From assembly GCA_910574455.1 (NCBI GenBank), contig CAJSYZ010000005.1, forward strand, positions 124,001 to 188,000: a stretch of 64,000 nucleotides of DNA, in the 5' to 3' direction. Positions within the stretch are counted from its first letter, which is position 1; every line of letters starts with the position of its first letter. This DNA is from Trichaptum fuscoviolaceum (lineage: Eukaryota; Basidiomycota; Agaricomycetes; Hymenochaetales; Trichaptaceae). The notes beneath the pieces are model-generated. The model was not told the DNA's origin and did not search any database. It was given only the letters and a program-made list of their open reading frames with translations. The position numbers and the translations under genes were made by a program. Shown here piece by piece: positions 11,168 to 22,989 of the stretch.

Positions 11168-12777
11168 CACGCAAGATGGTGCAATTCTGGAACACTGCCA
11201 GACAGCACCACCACCATTGCCATCGCACTCCTGCTACTAGTAGTACCCAGCATCGACATGATGACTTCCCACGTGGGGTCTGACACTGGCATCACAGGCC
11301 CTCCGTCGTCCGCTACCACCACTGACAGCCATGGTCAGGTTGGAAACCAGAGACTTCCGGAGACACTTTCATTGTTGTGGGGACTGGTAAGTAGCCCTAG
11401 TAGTTATCCGCTATTGCAACAATAGCTCATGACCCGATGAACACAACTACATGACTGGCTGATGCTATGGTTGTTGAAGCGCTTAGAATGCCAGCACGCT
11501 TACGAGTTCGAGACAACAGCGCGCACCATCTTGCCGGGCAAGTCTTCTTTTAGAGACAAGTCATTCGGAGATGAGGAGCTCAAAGGCTTCCAGTTTGCCT
11601 CACCAGACGACCATCAAATTCATATCTATTTCGCTGATTCCATGGCTCATGGCGGGGATTTAAGAGATGCTCCTTGCCGACACAAGGGACTTCTTGCAAT
11701 CAGAGAAGGTATGTACATGAAGTGCCACACATCGACTGAAAGTTTAACCTCTCTTTCTGAATCAGTGGTGCGCTGACCGTGGTAACCACTCTCGTCGCGA
11801 CAATTTCCTCTATCGTGTCCCTGGCTTGGGCAGATCATCGTTGATCCATGCCCTTGCTGGCGCGCTCATGCTCGACATTCTCGCCATCTCACGTTCCGCT
11901 TTTTGGATGAACGATGTGACGTTGTCGTCGCTTATGGGCCGTGTGCCTGCCCCGTGTATTGTCCTTCTCGAGGACCTTGATGCTGCATTCACTCGCTCAA
12001 CTTCGCGCGACGGGTCCTCAACCTGTGTTCCTGGTGGTAAGAAGAAGAGCTCTTTGTTGTCCGACAACAAGGATAAGATGACGATGATGACGACAATGAA
12101 GAAATTGGCAAGAAGAAGAAAAGCAAGAAATATGACACTCTATCCGATGTGAACACGCTCTCTCTTTCTGGCCTTCTTAATGCACTTGATGGTGTCGCCG
12201 CTGCTGTTGGCCGCTTCCTCGTCCCGTCGCAGCGACGAACCATCTTGAGCGTTTCGACCCCGCGCTCTCGCACCCCGGTGGTATGGATGTTTGGATTGAG
12301 TTCAAAAGCGCAAGCCCTAGGCAGGCTCAAGCGCTCTTCTGCGACTTCTTCCTGTACGCGGACGTCAAGAAGCCCGAGATCACCAAACGCGAAGGCGAGC
12401 TCGATGGGATCAGCCTCCCCACCCCACCCCATCCTCTGGATCGATTTCGGAAATTCCGGTGTCGGTATTTGCGTCCGATGCCTCGAGTACCGCAACCTTG
12501 AGCTCGAGCTCATTGATGAGAGGTGCGTCAAACAGTCTGCCTGACGTTGGCAAAGCAGCTCACGACGCAAATTGCGAATTCATCAAACGGGAAAAAGTAT
12601 TACTTCATCTTAGATATCGTTCAAGTAGTCATGTCCTATTCCTCGACAAACACCTCTGTGCCACCACCATTGCCGCCGAAACGGAGATCGCTCGGTTTCA
12701 ATATGCAGAATAAGTCGATTATCGGCCGACAGCGCAATCCCCCCAGCTCTAAGGACAAGAAACGCTCCTTCATTTAA
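11168..12777 (+). pseudogene. Decayed BCS1-like AAA ATPase gene
   Basis: Relic of the large fungal family related to mitochondrial chaperone Bcs1. Recognisable blocks in order: DWLMLWLLKR (about 11455), MLLADTRDFLQSEK with a GTATGT donor (about 11670-11709), a P-loop region, Walker B (CIVLLEDLDAAF, about 11958), LSLSGLLNALDGVAAA (about 12160), and a sensor/arginine-finger region near 12225-12300. The P-loop reads VPGLGRSS where GxGK[ST] is required, so the catalytic lysine is Arg. The arginine-finger block RPGR reads HPGG. At least two frame changes lie between Walker B and the C-terminal region (after about 12050 and near 12220). The tail with a PPPLPPK stretch ends at 12777. Inactive ATPase is a firm conclusion if the sequence is correct; the 5' end is not resolved. 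Confidence 0.75.
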
Positions 12778-13222
12778 ACTACTTCTTCCATAGCGGATTG
12801 GGATGCATTGATCCCATTTCCCACATTGGCATGGTTCCGGTTTCGAGTTGTATCCAGGGATGACTGATTGTATGACGGCTTACTCGTGGCTTTGCCTTCT
12901 AGAGCTGATGGAGCAGCTTCTTGTGCAGTGGGCTATGTCTTCCTGACTTCTTCGGAGTTAACCTGACTCACTTTCTTGTTTGTTTGTGCATAAAATGAAA
13001 AGAAGCCTCATAATCGAGTCATCTAGAAGAAATCCTTCTTATCTCCTGTCAGTTCAGCTTGAGGTTTATCCGAGCCATAGTATAATGCACTGATAGATTC
13101 CTCTCTTCTTTTCCCAGAAGAATAAGGCATCAGAAAAATGCGTGCAAGAGCTTTGTATAAATGTGAACTCGGAGTGGGTGTCGCCCCTCCCCGCCACCCA
13201 CCCACCCATTCAACCCTTCGCC
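12778..13222. other. Intergenic, nothing recognised
   Basis: Short stretch between the ATPase relic and the exonuclease gene. It would hold the exonuclease promoter; a C-rich run (CCCCTCCCCGCCACCCACCC) lies at 13183-13202 just before the chosen start. No RNA gene or repeat seen. Confidence 0.4.
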
Positions 13223-14268
13223 ATGAACTTTTATCACATTCTGTTGGGGCTCCACATGCTCCTATTGATTGACCATGCTGTGCTTCGAGTACGCATCGCG
13301 CGAAGACTTCCTTGGACACAAAGGAGGATATCTAGGATGCAAAAAATCGTGCTTACTTTCCATTTCCTCTCAAAATCACTGCACTGACTTTTTGCCAGCT
13401 TCACAAACAGATGCAACATCTCCTCGACTACCTGGGGGTTCCGCCAACGCCTCTTCTTCAACTTCGCAGTTATACACTCGGACCTCTTGTTCCTGAAGTA
13501 TGTCTGACCACCGCGACGATGGAGAATGCCGTAGACGTCATCTATGCTTCCTTGCCGGATGCCCCGGAACGACGCTTCGTTGCCCTCGACATTGAATGGG
13601 CGAGTAACTCACCAGAGCTATATCGCGTGGACCTCATCCAACTCGCGGTTCAGCAACATGTGTTCCTCCTCCGGACTCATCTACTTAATGCTCTTCCCCC
13701 AAGATTGGAACAATTATTAGGTGATGAAACTGTATGGAAAGTGTCAGCAGGAATTGCTGGTACGACAATCCCATTTCTTCTCTCATTATGCGGCATAACT
13801 GAACTAATTGGCAGGTGATGCGACTTGCATCAGGAATAAATTTGACATTCCCGTATCCTCCTGTGTCGATTTGACAGATTGGGCGCGCTTCGTTTACCCC
13901 GATTTCTGGCCAAGAACGCCAACTTGGCTCCAGCTGCTTCTGAACCCCCGTCTCTGGTTCAAGTTTCCGCAACCGTTTATAAAGCTGGAGGAGATGGCGG
14001 GCAGGCTCCTGCAGACAAACATCGAAAAAGATGTCTTGGTCACGATGAGCAATTGGGCCGAAGTTGAGCTGTCGGCTGCTCAAGTCCATTGTAAGTTATC
14101 CTTTTCAAGTTGTCACTCAGGCTGACCATCTTCTCACTTGCATCTGCTCTATTAGATGCGGCAATCGACGCGCACAGCACGTTTGCTGTTGCTTCCGTCT
14201 TGAATCAAGATGCCTTGGCCTTACCGGATACAGTAATCCATCACTTCCCAATGCTCGATATTGAGTAG
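13223..14268 (+). CDS. DEDDy 3'-5' exonuclease domain protein
   Basis: Single-domain 3'-5' exonuclease of the RNase D / Werner-exonuclease superfamily, hydrolysing nucleic acid 3' ends with two metal ions. Exons 13223-13348, 13399-13759, 13815-14090 and 14156-14268 give 291 aa with consistent phases; the first intron has a CTGAC branch site. Motif ExoI is ALDIEW (Asp106, Glu108), ExoII is the GDATCIRNKF block (Asp164, interrupted by an intron inside Gly163), ExoIII is YAAIDAHS (Tyr255, Asp259). All catalytic acids are present, so it is probably active. The hydrophobic then Arg-rich N terminus (MNFYHILLGLHMLLL...RRLPWTQRR) might be a mitochondrial or membrane signal; an ATG at 13411 is the alternative start. 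The exact substrate cannot be told. Homologues with this compact form are common in Agaricomycetes. Confidence 0.82.
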
Positions 14269-15027
14269 GCTGAGGCCCGTTTGAATAGTGCTAACGGTGT
14301 TATCTTGTTGAGTAAATTGTTGAGTGCATGCTCTTGTCTTCAAAAGTTGCCAGAAGCATCGTGATTGTATCTATTATTGAATTGCTTCTCGTTGAATGAT
14401 CATTGTAGACTGAGGTTGTCAATGGTGTTTGCTGTCGCTTTCAAGATGTCATGAAGATGAAGGTAGCTTGAAATCTCAAAACAGAGGTTCAAGTTCACTT
14501 GAGTACAGTAGTGGTAGTAGTAGTAAATCTCACTTGAGTCTGACTTGCCACCTGATGTACAGCTTCCCTCCTTACGCACTGATTTTGTCCTGAAACGCCG
14601 TTTTAAGGCCATCAGGCAGCCAGGCAACACTTCAGGCAGGCATGACAACGCTTCAACCCATTTAAGGAAGCTCCAGGACGCGCCAGCCGCCGTTAGCAAT
14701 CTCTGATGTATTACACTTGAGCACTGAAATCCTGACTTGCATTCTGATGCACTGAGAGACGGCTTGCATCCTGAAACACTCCTTATTTCAGTGAGATAAG
14801 GCAATCAGTGTATTTTCAGACGAAGTAGCGACCCTTCAGACAGGTGCCAGCCAAATCAGGACGCGTCAGGACGCGTCAGTCGCCGTAAGCAAAAGGAAGT
14901 TTCCCTGATGTGTGTACATACTATCCGTCCAGTAAACTTAGTGCTGCCAAACTCTACTTAATTCGTGGTCGACCAAGATAGCGTAGTAAAGTACATTCGT
15001 CATGAAATAGTTTTGTCGAACACAATT
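14269..15027. other. Intergenic with repeat words, no gene
   Basis: After the exonuclease the sequence holds scattered words (TTCAAGTTCACTTGAGTACAG near 14490, GTGGTAGTAGTAGTAAATC) and the direct repeat listed separately. No coding frame resembling a known family. Confidence 0.4.
14669..14912. repeat. Imperfect direct repeat with ACGCGT words
   Basis: A block CAGGACGCGCCAGCCGCCGT followed by TAGCAA...TGATG (14669-14708) recurs as CAGGACGCGTCAGTCGCCGT followed by AAGCAA...TGATG (14867-14912). The second copy is preceded by another ACGCGTCAGG, so ACGCGT occurs at 14861 and 14871. It looks like remnant ends of a small non-autonomous element. Confidence 0.45.
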
Positions 15028-16470
15028 CTACATTATATTCCATTCTTTGTTATACGGGTAGCAGCTCCTTCCCCCTTCCCTGTCACCCGTACAGCCCTCT
15101 TTGTCATCCAGCTTCATCATCTGCGCGATCCATACCACTTTTAATCCCCTTCCGGTCCCGCACCCACTGTTTCTTAATGCGTCTTCTCCATCAAGCGTTT
15201 CATACTTCATGCGGAGCTTCTGAACAACTTTGGATACATGTATCGCAGGCAACCCGAGTCTGGGCATATGATAGCTGGTCGGAAGTGTAGATGAGGTTAG
15301 TCTACACGACATTTAAATACAGCGAAAGTAATGCTTACCCTCGCACCCTCCTGCGTTCTCGGACTCCGCTTTCATCCCAAAATAGTCCAACAGGCCGATA
15401 ATGTTGAGCACGGGCACTGCTGTCCCCAATCGACCAGCTTTAAATATGTAATAGCAAGGTTGGTGTAGAGTAGGAGCCAGATGGTTCAGGGTACAGGACG
15501 TCGGCGTGATGGCCTTGTCCAGGATTTTCCATCCCTTTGCTTTGTGGGTTTCCGAGGTGGTGATTGTCGAAAAGAAAGCACATATTTATTGCCATTTGTC
15601 TCGAAGAACGGTACATGGGTAGCCGAGGCAAGGGTTCTGACACCCTTCTTCAGGCGCGGACGAGACGAGAACAGATGATGGAGCGTCGAGTGCAGACGCA
15701 CGCGCCTCAAAGTATCGACCCAGCTTCAAAACGAGCAGGTCCGTATTCTTGGTTTCCATTTCGGTTGACGAGGAGACTTTAGACGATGAAGCAGAGATAG
15801 TTCCTCGGGACCTGGGTGGCTCAAGGAATGGGTCAAGGGAAAGCCACAGAAAACCTGGATGAGGTGCCTTTTCCCCCAGCGATCGTGCCTGCAATTTCCT
15901 TCCCTGCGCTGCGTAAACGCGTCGTTTTTCACACCTAAAGTCGCAGCGCAGTGCTTTTCGCGAAGCAGCTGGAGCGAAGATGATCACAGCGAGAAAGGAT
16001 CCAATGCTGAACAAGAAGTGGAAGATGAATAAAACAACCGGTTTCGCTGATGTGGATGAAGACGACGTCAAACTTCCAGCTTCCAACCGCTCTCGGACCG
16101 ACAGCTGTCTCCCGTAGTGCACCTCAATCCTGCACCAACCCGTCGATGTTACCGCTTTCTGCACCTGCACATCAACCATCCATCTCGACGTCCCTCAACC
16201 TCCAGCGAGCAACCCATCTCTGCCACTCCTCATCCACGAGCACCCTCTTCGCCCCGCCTTGACCAGATCTCCATCTCACGTGCTCCTCGCGCTCTTTTTG
16301 CACACGTACATTCCCCTACGTGCAAACGCAAGATCACCGACGAAAACGCTCATGACCGGTCGACGACCTCGCTAGCCTATAGAGACAGCTTGTCAGTGAG
16401 CATTTGCAGGTCGCTCGAGACTAGCGAAGAGAACGCTCACGTTTTATGTTCTCTGTATAAACAGCGTACA
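15028..16470 (-). pseudogene. Auxilin-like fragment A1 (linker, TPR and pre-J region)
   Basis: Degenerate minus-strand copy of the C-terminal half of the auxilin gene at 45899-49368. Matches by eye: the RWMIDAQ block as SRWMVDVQVQ near 16170, the TPR start as LKLGRYFEARASALDA near 15700, and the pre-J helix (FEAVQKLREANKALEAEDA in the intact gene) as VSKVVQKLRMKYETLDGEDA near 15190. The copy has many frame changes and no J domain. Between the RWMIDAQ block and the TPR it carries a segment absent from the intact gene, including CCTTCCCTGCGCTGC near 15897 and a hydrophobic frame (FIFHFLFSIGSFLAVIIFA), also found in copies A2-A4 and A12. Confidence 0.7.
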
Positions 16471-16489
16471 GCCTGATGCTTGACGACGG

Positions 16490-16810
16490 TGACTTTTGCT
16501 CGTGATCCAGTCCATCGTGGCCCAGAGACCTATTGTGCAAGATTGCCATCCAATCCATCATCCGAGTCTCCTTCAAAGCGACAATCACGACTGTCGGTTT
16601 ACGTATTGGCATCTGCGTAAGGTCAAAGTCCGGATGAGTGCTCATGGAGAAGATGAGGTCCATTATGTAGTATGGGATGTCGGGGAATAGCTGAAGGCTT
16701 ACAATCATGACATCGGCCTGTGGTGGGAACTAAATATAAGTTGAGTTCACCATATTATGAGCTTGTGAGCCAAGGTATGATTATTTCTGGATGCTTGGGA
16801 ACATCTTAGG
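16490..16810 (-). pseudogene. F-box/LRR family fragment F1 (N terminus)
   Basis: Minus-strand remnant matching residues about 30-100 of the F-box/LRR proteins: SLQLFPDIPYYIMDLIFSMS followed by THPDFDLTQ and MAILHNRSLGHDG. The first 30 residues are decayed and the F-box-like and LRR parts are missing. It abuts auxilin fragment A1. Confidence 0.7.
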
Positions 16811-17259
16811 AAGAGAGTTGCTAGACGAGAAGTTTGAAGCTCGAACGCACCTTCAACTTAGATTGTGGCTAGTGTTGTGTTTTATTTTGTTGGTCTTGTA
16901 TTACCTCAGTCACGGGCTTGGAACTTGAGCCCCAATCCGACTCAAGTTCAACTTGAATGTGATGACCTTTTGTCCCAACCATCTCTCTCTTCAACTGTAA
17001 GAGACATGATAGGGTACAATCATGTTAGAATCATCCGAATCGTCTCTTATCTTCATCTTCAGATCGCGTCAGGTTTTTACCCGGACGGCACCTCGCAACA
17101 CTTATTCTTCCGTCTATCGTGACTCGTGGAGATGGAAACATCCTAGACTGCTGATAACCGCCACAGACTTCGATAAAATGATATGTGCAACTATCAAGAG
17201 ATGTTCTTTACGACGGGGCTTCCTGAACTCAAGCGCATTCTTCCTGTCCGTGAACAAGC
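16811..17259. other. Intergenic, presumed promoter of the alcohol dehydrogenase gene
   Basis: No gene. A CTTGAG/CTTGAA word cluster (near 16920-16955) resembles those elsewhere in the window. Nothing else distinctive. Confidence 0.35.
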
Positions 17260-18900
17260 ATGAGAATGTCTGTTCCGGAAACATACAAAGCCGTGTGCCT
17301 CTATCCCGAGGACCACACAATCCATGTCGAGACACTGCCGTGTCCTCAGTACGTTGTCCTTATCTGCATCTTTTTCTCTTACTTAAGTCTACGCAGGATT
17401 GAGCAGCCAGACGATGCAATCGTGAAGGTGATACTTGCGGGGCTGTGCGGAAGCGATTTGCATGGGTACCGGGGTCATGAGCATATTCCATCCAAGTACG
17501 CACGTATAGTTCCTTTTCGATTCACAGATACACATCTTCTATTGACTACCACACTTCTGATACCAGAATCGTAACAGGCCACGAGTTTGTCGGGGAGGTC
17601 ATCGCACTCGGCGAAAGCTATTCAGCAGATACGAAAGGCCGACCGGCGCTTTACGCCAGTCTGAAGGTTGGCGACAAGGTCGTCTCACCGTTCACCACCT
17701 CATGTGGGGAATGTCAGTGAGTCCATGACATTTCCACCCCAAGACAGTCATCACGATGTTGATCAAGTGTGCTTCAGCTTTTGCCGGATAGGCTTCTCCT
17801 CACGCTGTGTGCACGACATTCTGTTCGGCTGTGCAAGCCTGAATGGCGCTCAAGCCCAATACGTGCGCGTCCCCAAAGCCGGCGGGACGCTCTTCGTCGT
17901 CTCCTCTTCTCACTCCACTCCCTCGTATATGTCTCTCCCCCAAACTTCAATCGCATCTTTCTCCGACTCGTCTCTCCTGCTGCTGGCAGACATCCTGCCT
18001 ACGGGCTACTTCACGGCGCTCCAGGCGCTCCAACATCCGAACGTCCTGCCTCTGCTCAGTGGCACGCCGTACCCCTTGAGCGCATTCGCGAACATCCCGA
18101 GCGCAGGAAAGCTCGTGGATGTGCTGAAGCAAGCGAGCCAGCCGTCACCTTCGGAAGAGGACAGGGTGTTGACGATTGCGGTCATCGGGCTGGGGCCTGT
18201 TGGTATTGTGAGTACTTCAGCTACATCTCGCGTCGCTGTCCCGGAACCAATTGAAGTGAACTGCAATGAAGTGCGGCGTCGTCAGTCTGCTCGACCTGCT
18301 CGCGATACTCGAGATTAAGTACCGTGTAGTCGCCATCGACCTCAATGAGGGTCGGCGCCAGAAGATCGAGGCCATCTATGCCGCCATCCCAGCCGACGCA
18401 CGGGGAGTAGGTTTGTTTGTGGCAGCCGCGCCTGACAAGGCAAAAGCGGTTGTCAACGAATGGACGGTCGGCGTCGGCTGTAACGCAGTTCTAGAGGTCA
18501 GCAATCCCTTTTACTAATAACAAATATTCACACAATATCTGATTTTGATCGTACTGGCTGGCAGATCGTCGGGAACTCGCAAGCTCTAAAGCTCGCATAC
18601 GCGCTTGTCAGCCCGTTCGGCGTCATCTCCTCGACAGGTGTGCACCAAACCGTGCCCTTCCCACTCACCGGCTGGGACTGCTTCGACAAGAATCTCTCCC
18701 TCGCGTTCGGGCGCTGCCCCGTCCGCGCCATCTTCCCGCTCGCCGTCGACCTCCTCCAGCGGCGCCAAGACGTCTTCGGGGGTGTGGGTTCGTCGATTTG
18801 TCTGGTGGATAAGGTGGTGGGCATCGATGAAGCTCCTGAAGCATATAGAGCATTTGATAAAGGCGAGTGCGGGAAGGTATTGTTCGATCCATGGAAGTAG
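17260..18900 (+). CDS. Zinc-dependent alcohol dehydrogenase (MDR family)
   Basis: Medium-chain NAD(P)-dependent alcohol dehydrogenase. Exons 17260-17348, 17397-17495, 17567-17716, 17778-18207, 18272-18496 and 18565-18900 give 442 aa in frame; the second ATG at 17266 is an equally good start. Catalytic zinc ligands are Cys47 (LCGSDLH) and His68-Glu69 (GHEF). The structural zinc loop has Cys109, Cys112, Cys115 and Cys123. The cofactor fold has GLGPVG at about residues 250-255. The acceptor of exon 5 falls just after the glycine motif, restoring GICGVVSLLDLLA. All key residues are present, so it is probably functional. The substrate cannot be deduced. It is the only ordinary metabolic gene here and lies between pieces of the auxilin/F-box cluster. 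Confidence 0.88.
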
Positions 18901-19470
18901 GATTGCAACTGGAAGGGCTGCGCGGAAACTTGAAGTTCAACTAGGGGTTCCCACGGTAAAAAAACGCAAAGTTACCGTGTTGTCTTTCTTCTTCTTTTAG
19001 GTCCATCACAATGTGCACATATGTAACCTCCTGGCCCTCTCAGTTGTCTAAAGTACGAGTTAAGCAGTATAAGAAGTCTTTACTGCGTTATCTTTTCATC
19101 TTGTAAACGGACCATAATATTTCTGCGATGGACAGTCTCTCGCAAGCAAACTTGATTCTTGTCGTCACTCTCCAGCCTCCAGCCGCTTTGCTCTCTCACG
19201 CGTTAAGTACCAGTCTTTCCATCAACGTCTCCAGCTATTGAACTCTTCAACATACGTTGGAACGTCCAACCCCATCCAATGCCGAAAATCTCTCACTACT
19301 TACCACCGCGTCTCTGGTGAGTTTTAACTTCCGCGCCTTCGCTATCCCGTGTACTGATAAACGTCTTGGCTAACCACTACCGGTATCACCCCATGGCCAT
19401 CGCGGAAGACAATAACCTGCTGAAAAAAGAACTTATATATGCTAGTGCGACTGACTTTGCTGTACCGATG
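18901..19470. other. Intergenic, nothing recognised
   Basis: Downstream of the dehydrogenase; T-rich stretch (TTTCTTCTTCTTTTAGG) near 18985. No supported gene. Confidence 0.35.
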
Positions 19471-19869
19471 TCAGTGGACACTGGGCCGGATTTCCATAAA
19501 GGAAGGCTCGGGTAGACTACGCTCACTCTGGCCTTCTGAGTTCTGGGCGATCAACGCGTTTTGGCCACAGACGGGCCACTCATCGGGAATAAACACGTCT
19601 ACTTGCCACTGGCATTCGCGCGAAGAGTGTTCCATCTGAAATTCGCTCTCGATGGAACCTACGTCCAAATCTTCAAACACGAAGTCGCCGTGCGCCGGAA
19701 GCCTCAAGTAATTCCTCAGCTCCGAGCATAGTACTGGTCTTGATATCTCGACCGCTTTCCTGATTTTACTTCCATCTATTTCTTCAACCAAGTCATACGC
19801 CACCCTTAGACGGTCAGCGACAAAATGTGAGGTACGTTCTTGCGTCAGTCCTGTTCGCGAGAACAACAT
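19471..19869 (-). CDS. Unrecognised open frame (132 codons)
   Basis: A minus-strand frame with balanced, globular-looking composition (for example RVAYDLVEEIDGSKIRKAV and DEWPVCGQNALIAQ). No family recognised; no clear splice partners found on either side. It may be an exon or fragment of a larger gene. Low confidence. Confidence 0.25.
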   Translation of the reverse strand: MLFSRTGLTQERTSHFVADRLRVAYDLVEEIDGSKIRKAVEISRPVLCSELRNYLRLPAHGDFVFEDLDVGSIESEFQMEHSSRECQWQVDVFIPDEWPVCGQNALIAQNSEGQSERSLPEPSFMEIRPSVH

Positions 19870-21014
19870 TGAGGCTCGCTTGGTAAGGTTACCTCGCCTC
19901 CATGTGTAACGACCTCACTGAAAACGGAGACCGGAAGCTCTGACCGTGCCCGGTACCCCGTTGCATCGTGCATGCCATCAGTATTCCTGGATTCGTGCCT
20001 CGAACCTCTTTACAGTTGCGGAAATTTCTCTTTTCGATGTCGTGCGGACGGTGGCTCACTGTAAGCGATGTTGCCTGGACTCAATTGCTGCCTTGATATT
20101 TCTACTAACTATCCAGCGCGCATACTTTCATTGGCAGCGCTATCACGAATTCTCGTCCGACCAGTACTCACCTCCGCTTTAGAACATGCTTGTAGGGTGC
20201 TCAGCCGCTCTTGCTCTTTCTTCGAGTTGGCACCCCTGTGCTGCTGATAGCTGACCGGTTCCCCCAGATCCGTTTCAAGCCCGGATCTAGAGGAACACAA
20301 TGTACTAGAGGGTTCACGCAGGTTGCTGGTGCGAATGGAAGTCAACATTCTGGCGGCATGTCCTCTTCGTGGAACTTGCCTAGTCTCAGCCTTCCATGGA
20401 GAATCGTCTCCTAAATGTAGTATAGTGCAGGAGTACGTACTCTTTGTCTAAATTACATGGTTGTCAATGGGTAAGAAGAAGCATGATGCATAATTTACTG
20501 ATCAGCTTCAATAACATATATGTACTGGACGATTCTTTCTCGCTGTAAGTGGCCGAGGCTGGACCCGGGCGTGCACGGGTCATTCTCGTGCTATTCCGCA
20601 TGTGGCTCTCATTAAAGTGTTGGTTCTGAAACTCGGTGTGTACAGTTAAATCTCTACCTGTGGTCGATATAACCCCCCTGAACGCTATGCAGCCATACGA
20701 CTGACAAATAGTCAATTAAAATCAATAACATACATTAGTTTTCTATGTTAGATGGTCATATGTATGTATTTTATTTACATATCTCCTCTTCTCTGCTTAC
20801 TTCTTTATTTAATATAGTCTACAACAGGATGATGGGAATATGATCATCCTAATCGACCTCTGGACAACTACCACTAGAGCTCGTAGTCTCTTCATCCCGC
20901 GAGAGTGCACCATTCCCATGAGATTCAGTGTCAGAACTCAGGGTAGATGCTCTGCGCAAATAAAAAAAAACGAAGTTAGGAATTTTCCAGTAACATCGGA
21001 AATATCAAGGTTTT
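19870..21014. other. Intergenic, no supported gene
   Basis: Several short frames on both strands without recognisable content. From about 20700 the sequence is AT-rich and lies just 3' of the minus-strand F-box gene, so it would hold its terminator. Confidence 0.35.
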
Positions 21015-22649
21015 CTATACGCACAGACTCGGATATTGCAGCTCCAAATCAATAGAGCACTTTATTCCCGCATTTCGACAAAGACTTTTCATCAATTCTT
21101 CGAATTCTCGAATTCGATTACGCCTATTCTGTGCCTCCTGCTTATCTAACTCGTAATAAAAGTAATCAAAGGATCGCGTCCAGACAACTAGTGAAAATGA
21201 CTTCAGTTCGGAAAAGAGGACGTCGGATATTATGCCGAGGATGCACTTTGTCCACACGGCAACTTCCTCGACCTTGGACCATGTTGCATTCATGACTCGT
21301 AGGTTAAGACTCCGAATAGTCACGGGTATACTGGATACGGTGTCAGTGATAGAGGCCATATCCACATCAAGAGTGATGTCTTTCAGGCTAGAGCAGTACG
21401 GACCAATCCACTTCGTCCATTGGCCTGCTCCGTTGTCGCCTTTAATGTGCAATGAGCGGAGCTGATTGAAAACAACGGTGCACTGGGAGGGATGAAACAA
21501 TCGCGTTGTAGTTTCATCGAAGTCAGGGTCTCGAAGGTGGGTACAGACGATATGCAATGATTCCAGGTACGGTTTCGAGAGCGTAGATAGTCTACGCAGC
21601 GTTTCCAACTCGGTTTCGTGTGAAGAAAATACACATTTCATGATCAAGCTGGTCAAGCTCATGAAATCCGTTCCTCGTAATGACTTTCCTTGGGTTGTGT
21701 CAGAGAACCTTGCACCTTCTAAATCCAAAGTCTTGAGATGCTTTAGATTCCCGGAGGTTTCTGCCAGAGAGTCGAGAATAAATGGGGCTGCGTAATCCGG
21801 CGCGTGTAGGGTAATATCCCTTAAATGCGTGTTTCGTAGAACCATTTTCCCTATCGTGTGATTAGCCCACTTGGTGAAGAATGAGGCATAGCTTTGCATC
21901 CAGATACTTTTGAGATTCGTGAAACTGACAAGAATGCGGTGCACGTTCTCAAACCACTCGCGATAGTCCTCCTCGAAATCATCCAGAAAGTAATATTCAT
22001 AGTATTCTCCCTGATCGTCTAAGCGGCAGTACATTTGAAAAGCGACGACGGTCGTCCAAGGACCGAAGATTGATTTCCATGCGGTGGACGGGGCATAGAG
22101 CAATCTGCTTCCATATGCGGGTTCATTGATGAAGAGGATTCGACCAAGTGCTTTCTGAGAAGGGATTGTCCAGGATCGATGAACGAGGCACATTTTCCTT
22201 AAAGACCATTCCTCTTCACTGTAGCGGTTATATTCATACACCAACTGCATATAATGTAGATCTTCAAACGTAGACTTGATCTTTGCCATTCTTCGAGAAT
22301 GGATAATCTCCAGAACCTCTTCCAAAACGAACAGGGGGAAGCCAGCCTGCTCTATACGACCATCACGATCTAGAGGCCTTTTGTGCACGATTGCCACCCT
22401 GTCCTTCATCCGGCTCTCCTCCAAAACGTCGATCACATCTATCGAGCTGCGCAGCTTCACCTGTTTGGGGTCAAAGTCTGGATGAGAGATTGTGGATAAG
22501 ATGAGATCCATGGTGCGGCATGGGACGTCGTGGGACAGCTGAAGACTTGCAATCATAGCATCGGCCTTTGATGGAAAGGAAACATATGTGGAGCTCGCCT
22601 TATTATAGGCTTGAGAGTCAATGAAAGGCTGTTGGTTGCCGGCTGACAT
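21015..22649 (-). CDS. F-box-like/LRR protein, copy F2
   Basis: Single-exon gene, 544 aa, of the family amplified in this window. The start is set by alignment with paralogues (MSAGNQQPFIDSQAY); an upstream ATG adds 20 unaligned residues. The conserved N-terminal block (about 1-90) ends in DVIDVLEESRMKDR. An F-box-like helix bundle follows (FVLEEVLEIIH ... CLVHRSWTIPSQKALGRIL), then the family block KSIFGPWTTVVAFQMY, then irregular leucine-rich repeats (LKTLDLEGARF, LRSLHIKGDNG with WTKWIGPYCSSLKDITL) and a C-terminal helix (RIREFEELMKSLCRNAGI). The expected role is substrate recognition for an SCF ubiquitin ligase; the F-box match is weak, so this is inference. Auxilin fragment A2 lies directly upstream on the same strand. 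Confidence 0.8.
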   Translation of the reverse strand: MSAGNQQPFIDSQAYNKASSTYVSFPSKADAMIASLQLSHDVPCRTMDLILSTISHPDFDPKQVKLRSSIDVIDVLEESRMKDRVAIVHKRPLDRDGRIEQAGFPLFVLEEVLEIIHSRRMAKIKSTFEDLHYMQLVYEYNRYSEEEWSLRKMCLVHRSWTIPSQKALGRILFINEPAYGSRLLYAPSTAWKSIFGPWTTVVAFQMYCRLDDQGEYYEYYFLDDFEEDYREWFENVHRILVSFTNLKSIWMQSYASFFTKWANHTIGKMVLRNTHLRDITLHAPDYAAPFILDSLAETSGNLKHLKTLDLEGARFSDTTQGKSLRGTDFMSLTSLIMKCVFSSHETELETLRRLSTLSKPYLESLHIVCTHLRDPDFDETTTRLFHPSQCTVVFNQLRSLHIKGDNGAGQWTKWIGPYCSSLKDITLDVDMASITDTVSSIPVTIRSLNLRVMNATWSKVEEVAVWTKCILGIISDVLFSELKSFSLVVWTRSFDYFYYELDKQEAQNRRNRIREFEELMKSLCRNAGIKCSIDLELQYPSLCV

Positions 22650-22989
22650 TTTCAAACAAGAATTGCTGTAGGATTTCGTTCCAGAGGACCTAAGACTCAA
22701 GTGAGTCATATCGGTACTGTTGTGATTTGTTTGGGTCCTCAGTCCCTGAAGGTCAAACGGACAAGTCTACGATTCAGTATCATCAAGCCTTCATGGCTTC
22801 TCGAAGCACAAAAATTATGCGCAAAAGGTATAACAATGGGTAGAAAAAGCAATACATTTGTAGTTTACATGACAACTCATGACCAAAAGGGAGGAAGAAA
22901 GCACGGGGTTGGAGAATTATGTTAGTCCGAATAATCTGATTGCAACATGATGCAAAGATGTAGAGAACACATTCCTCTGTTGCTCTAGT
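22650..22989. promoter_or_regulatory. Upstream region of F-box copy F2
   Basis: Non-coding on both strands as far as I can see; presumed promoter of the minus-strand F2 gene between it and auxilin fragment A2. No specific element identified. Confidence 0.3.
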
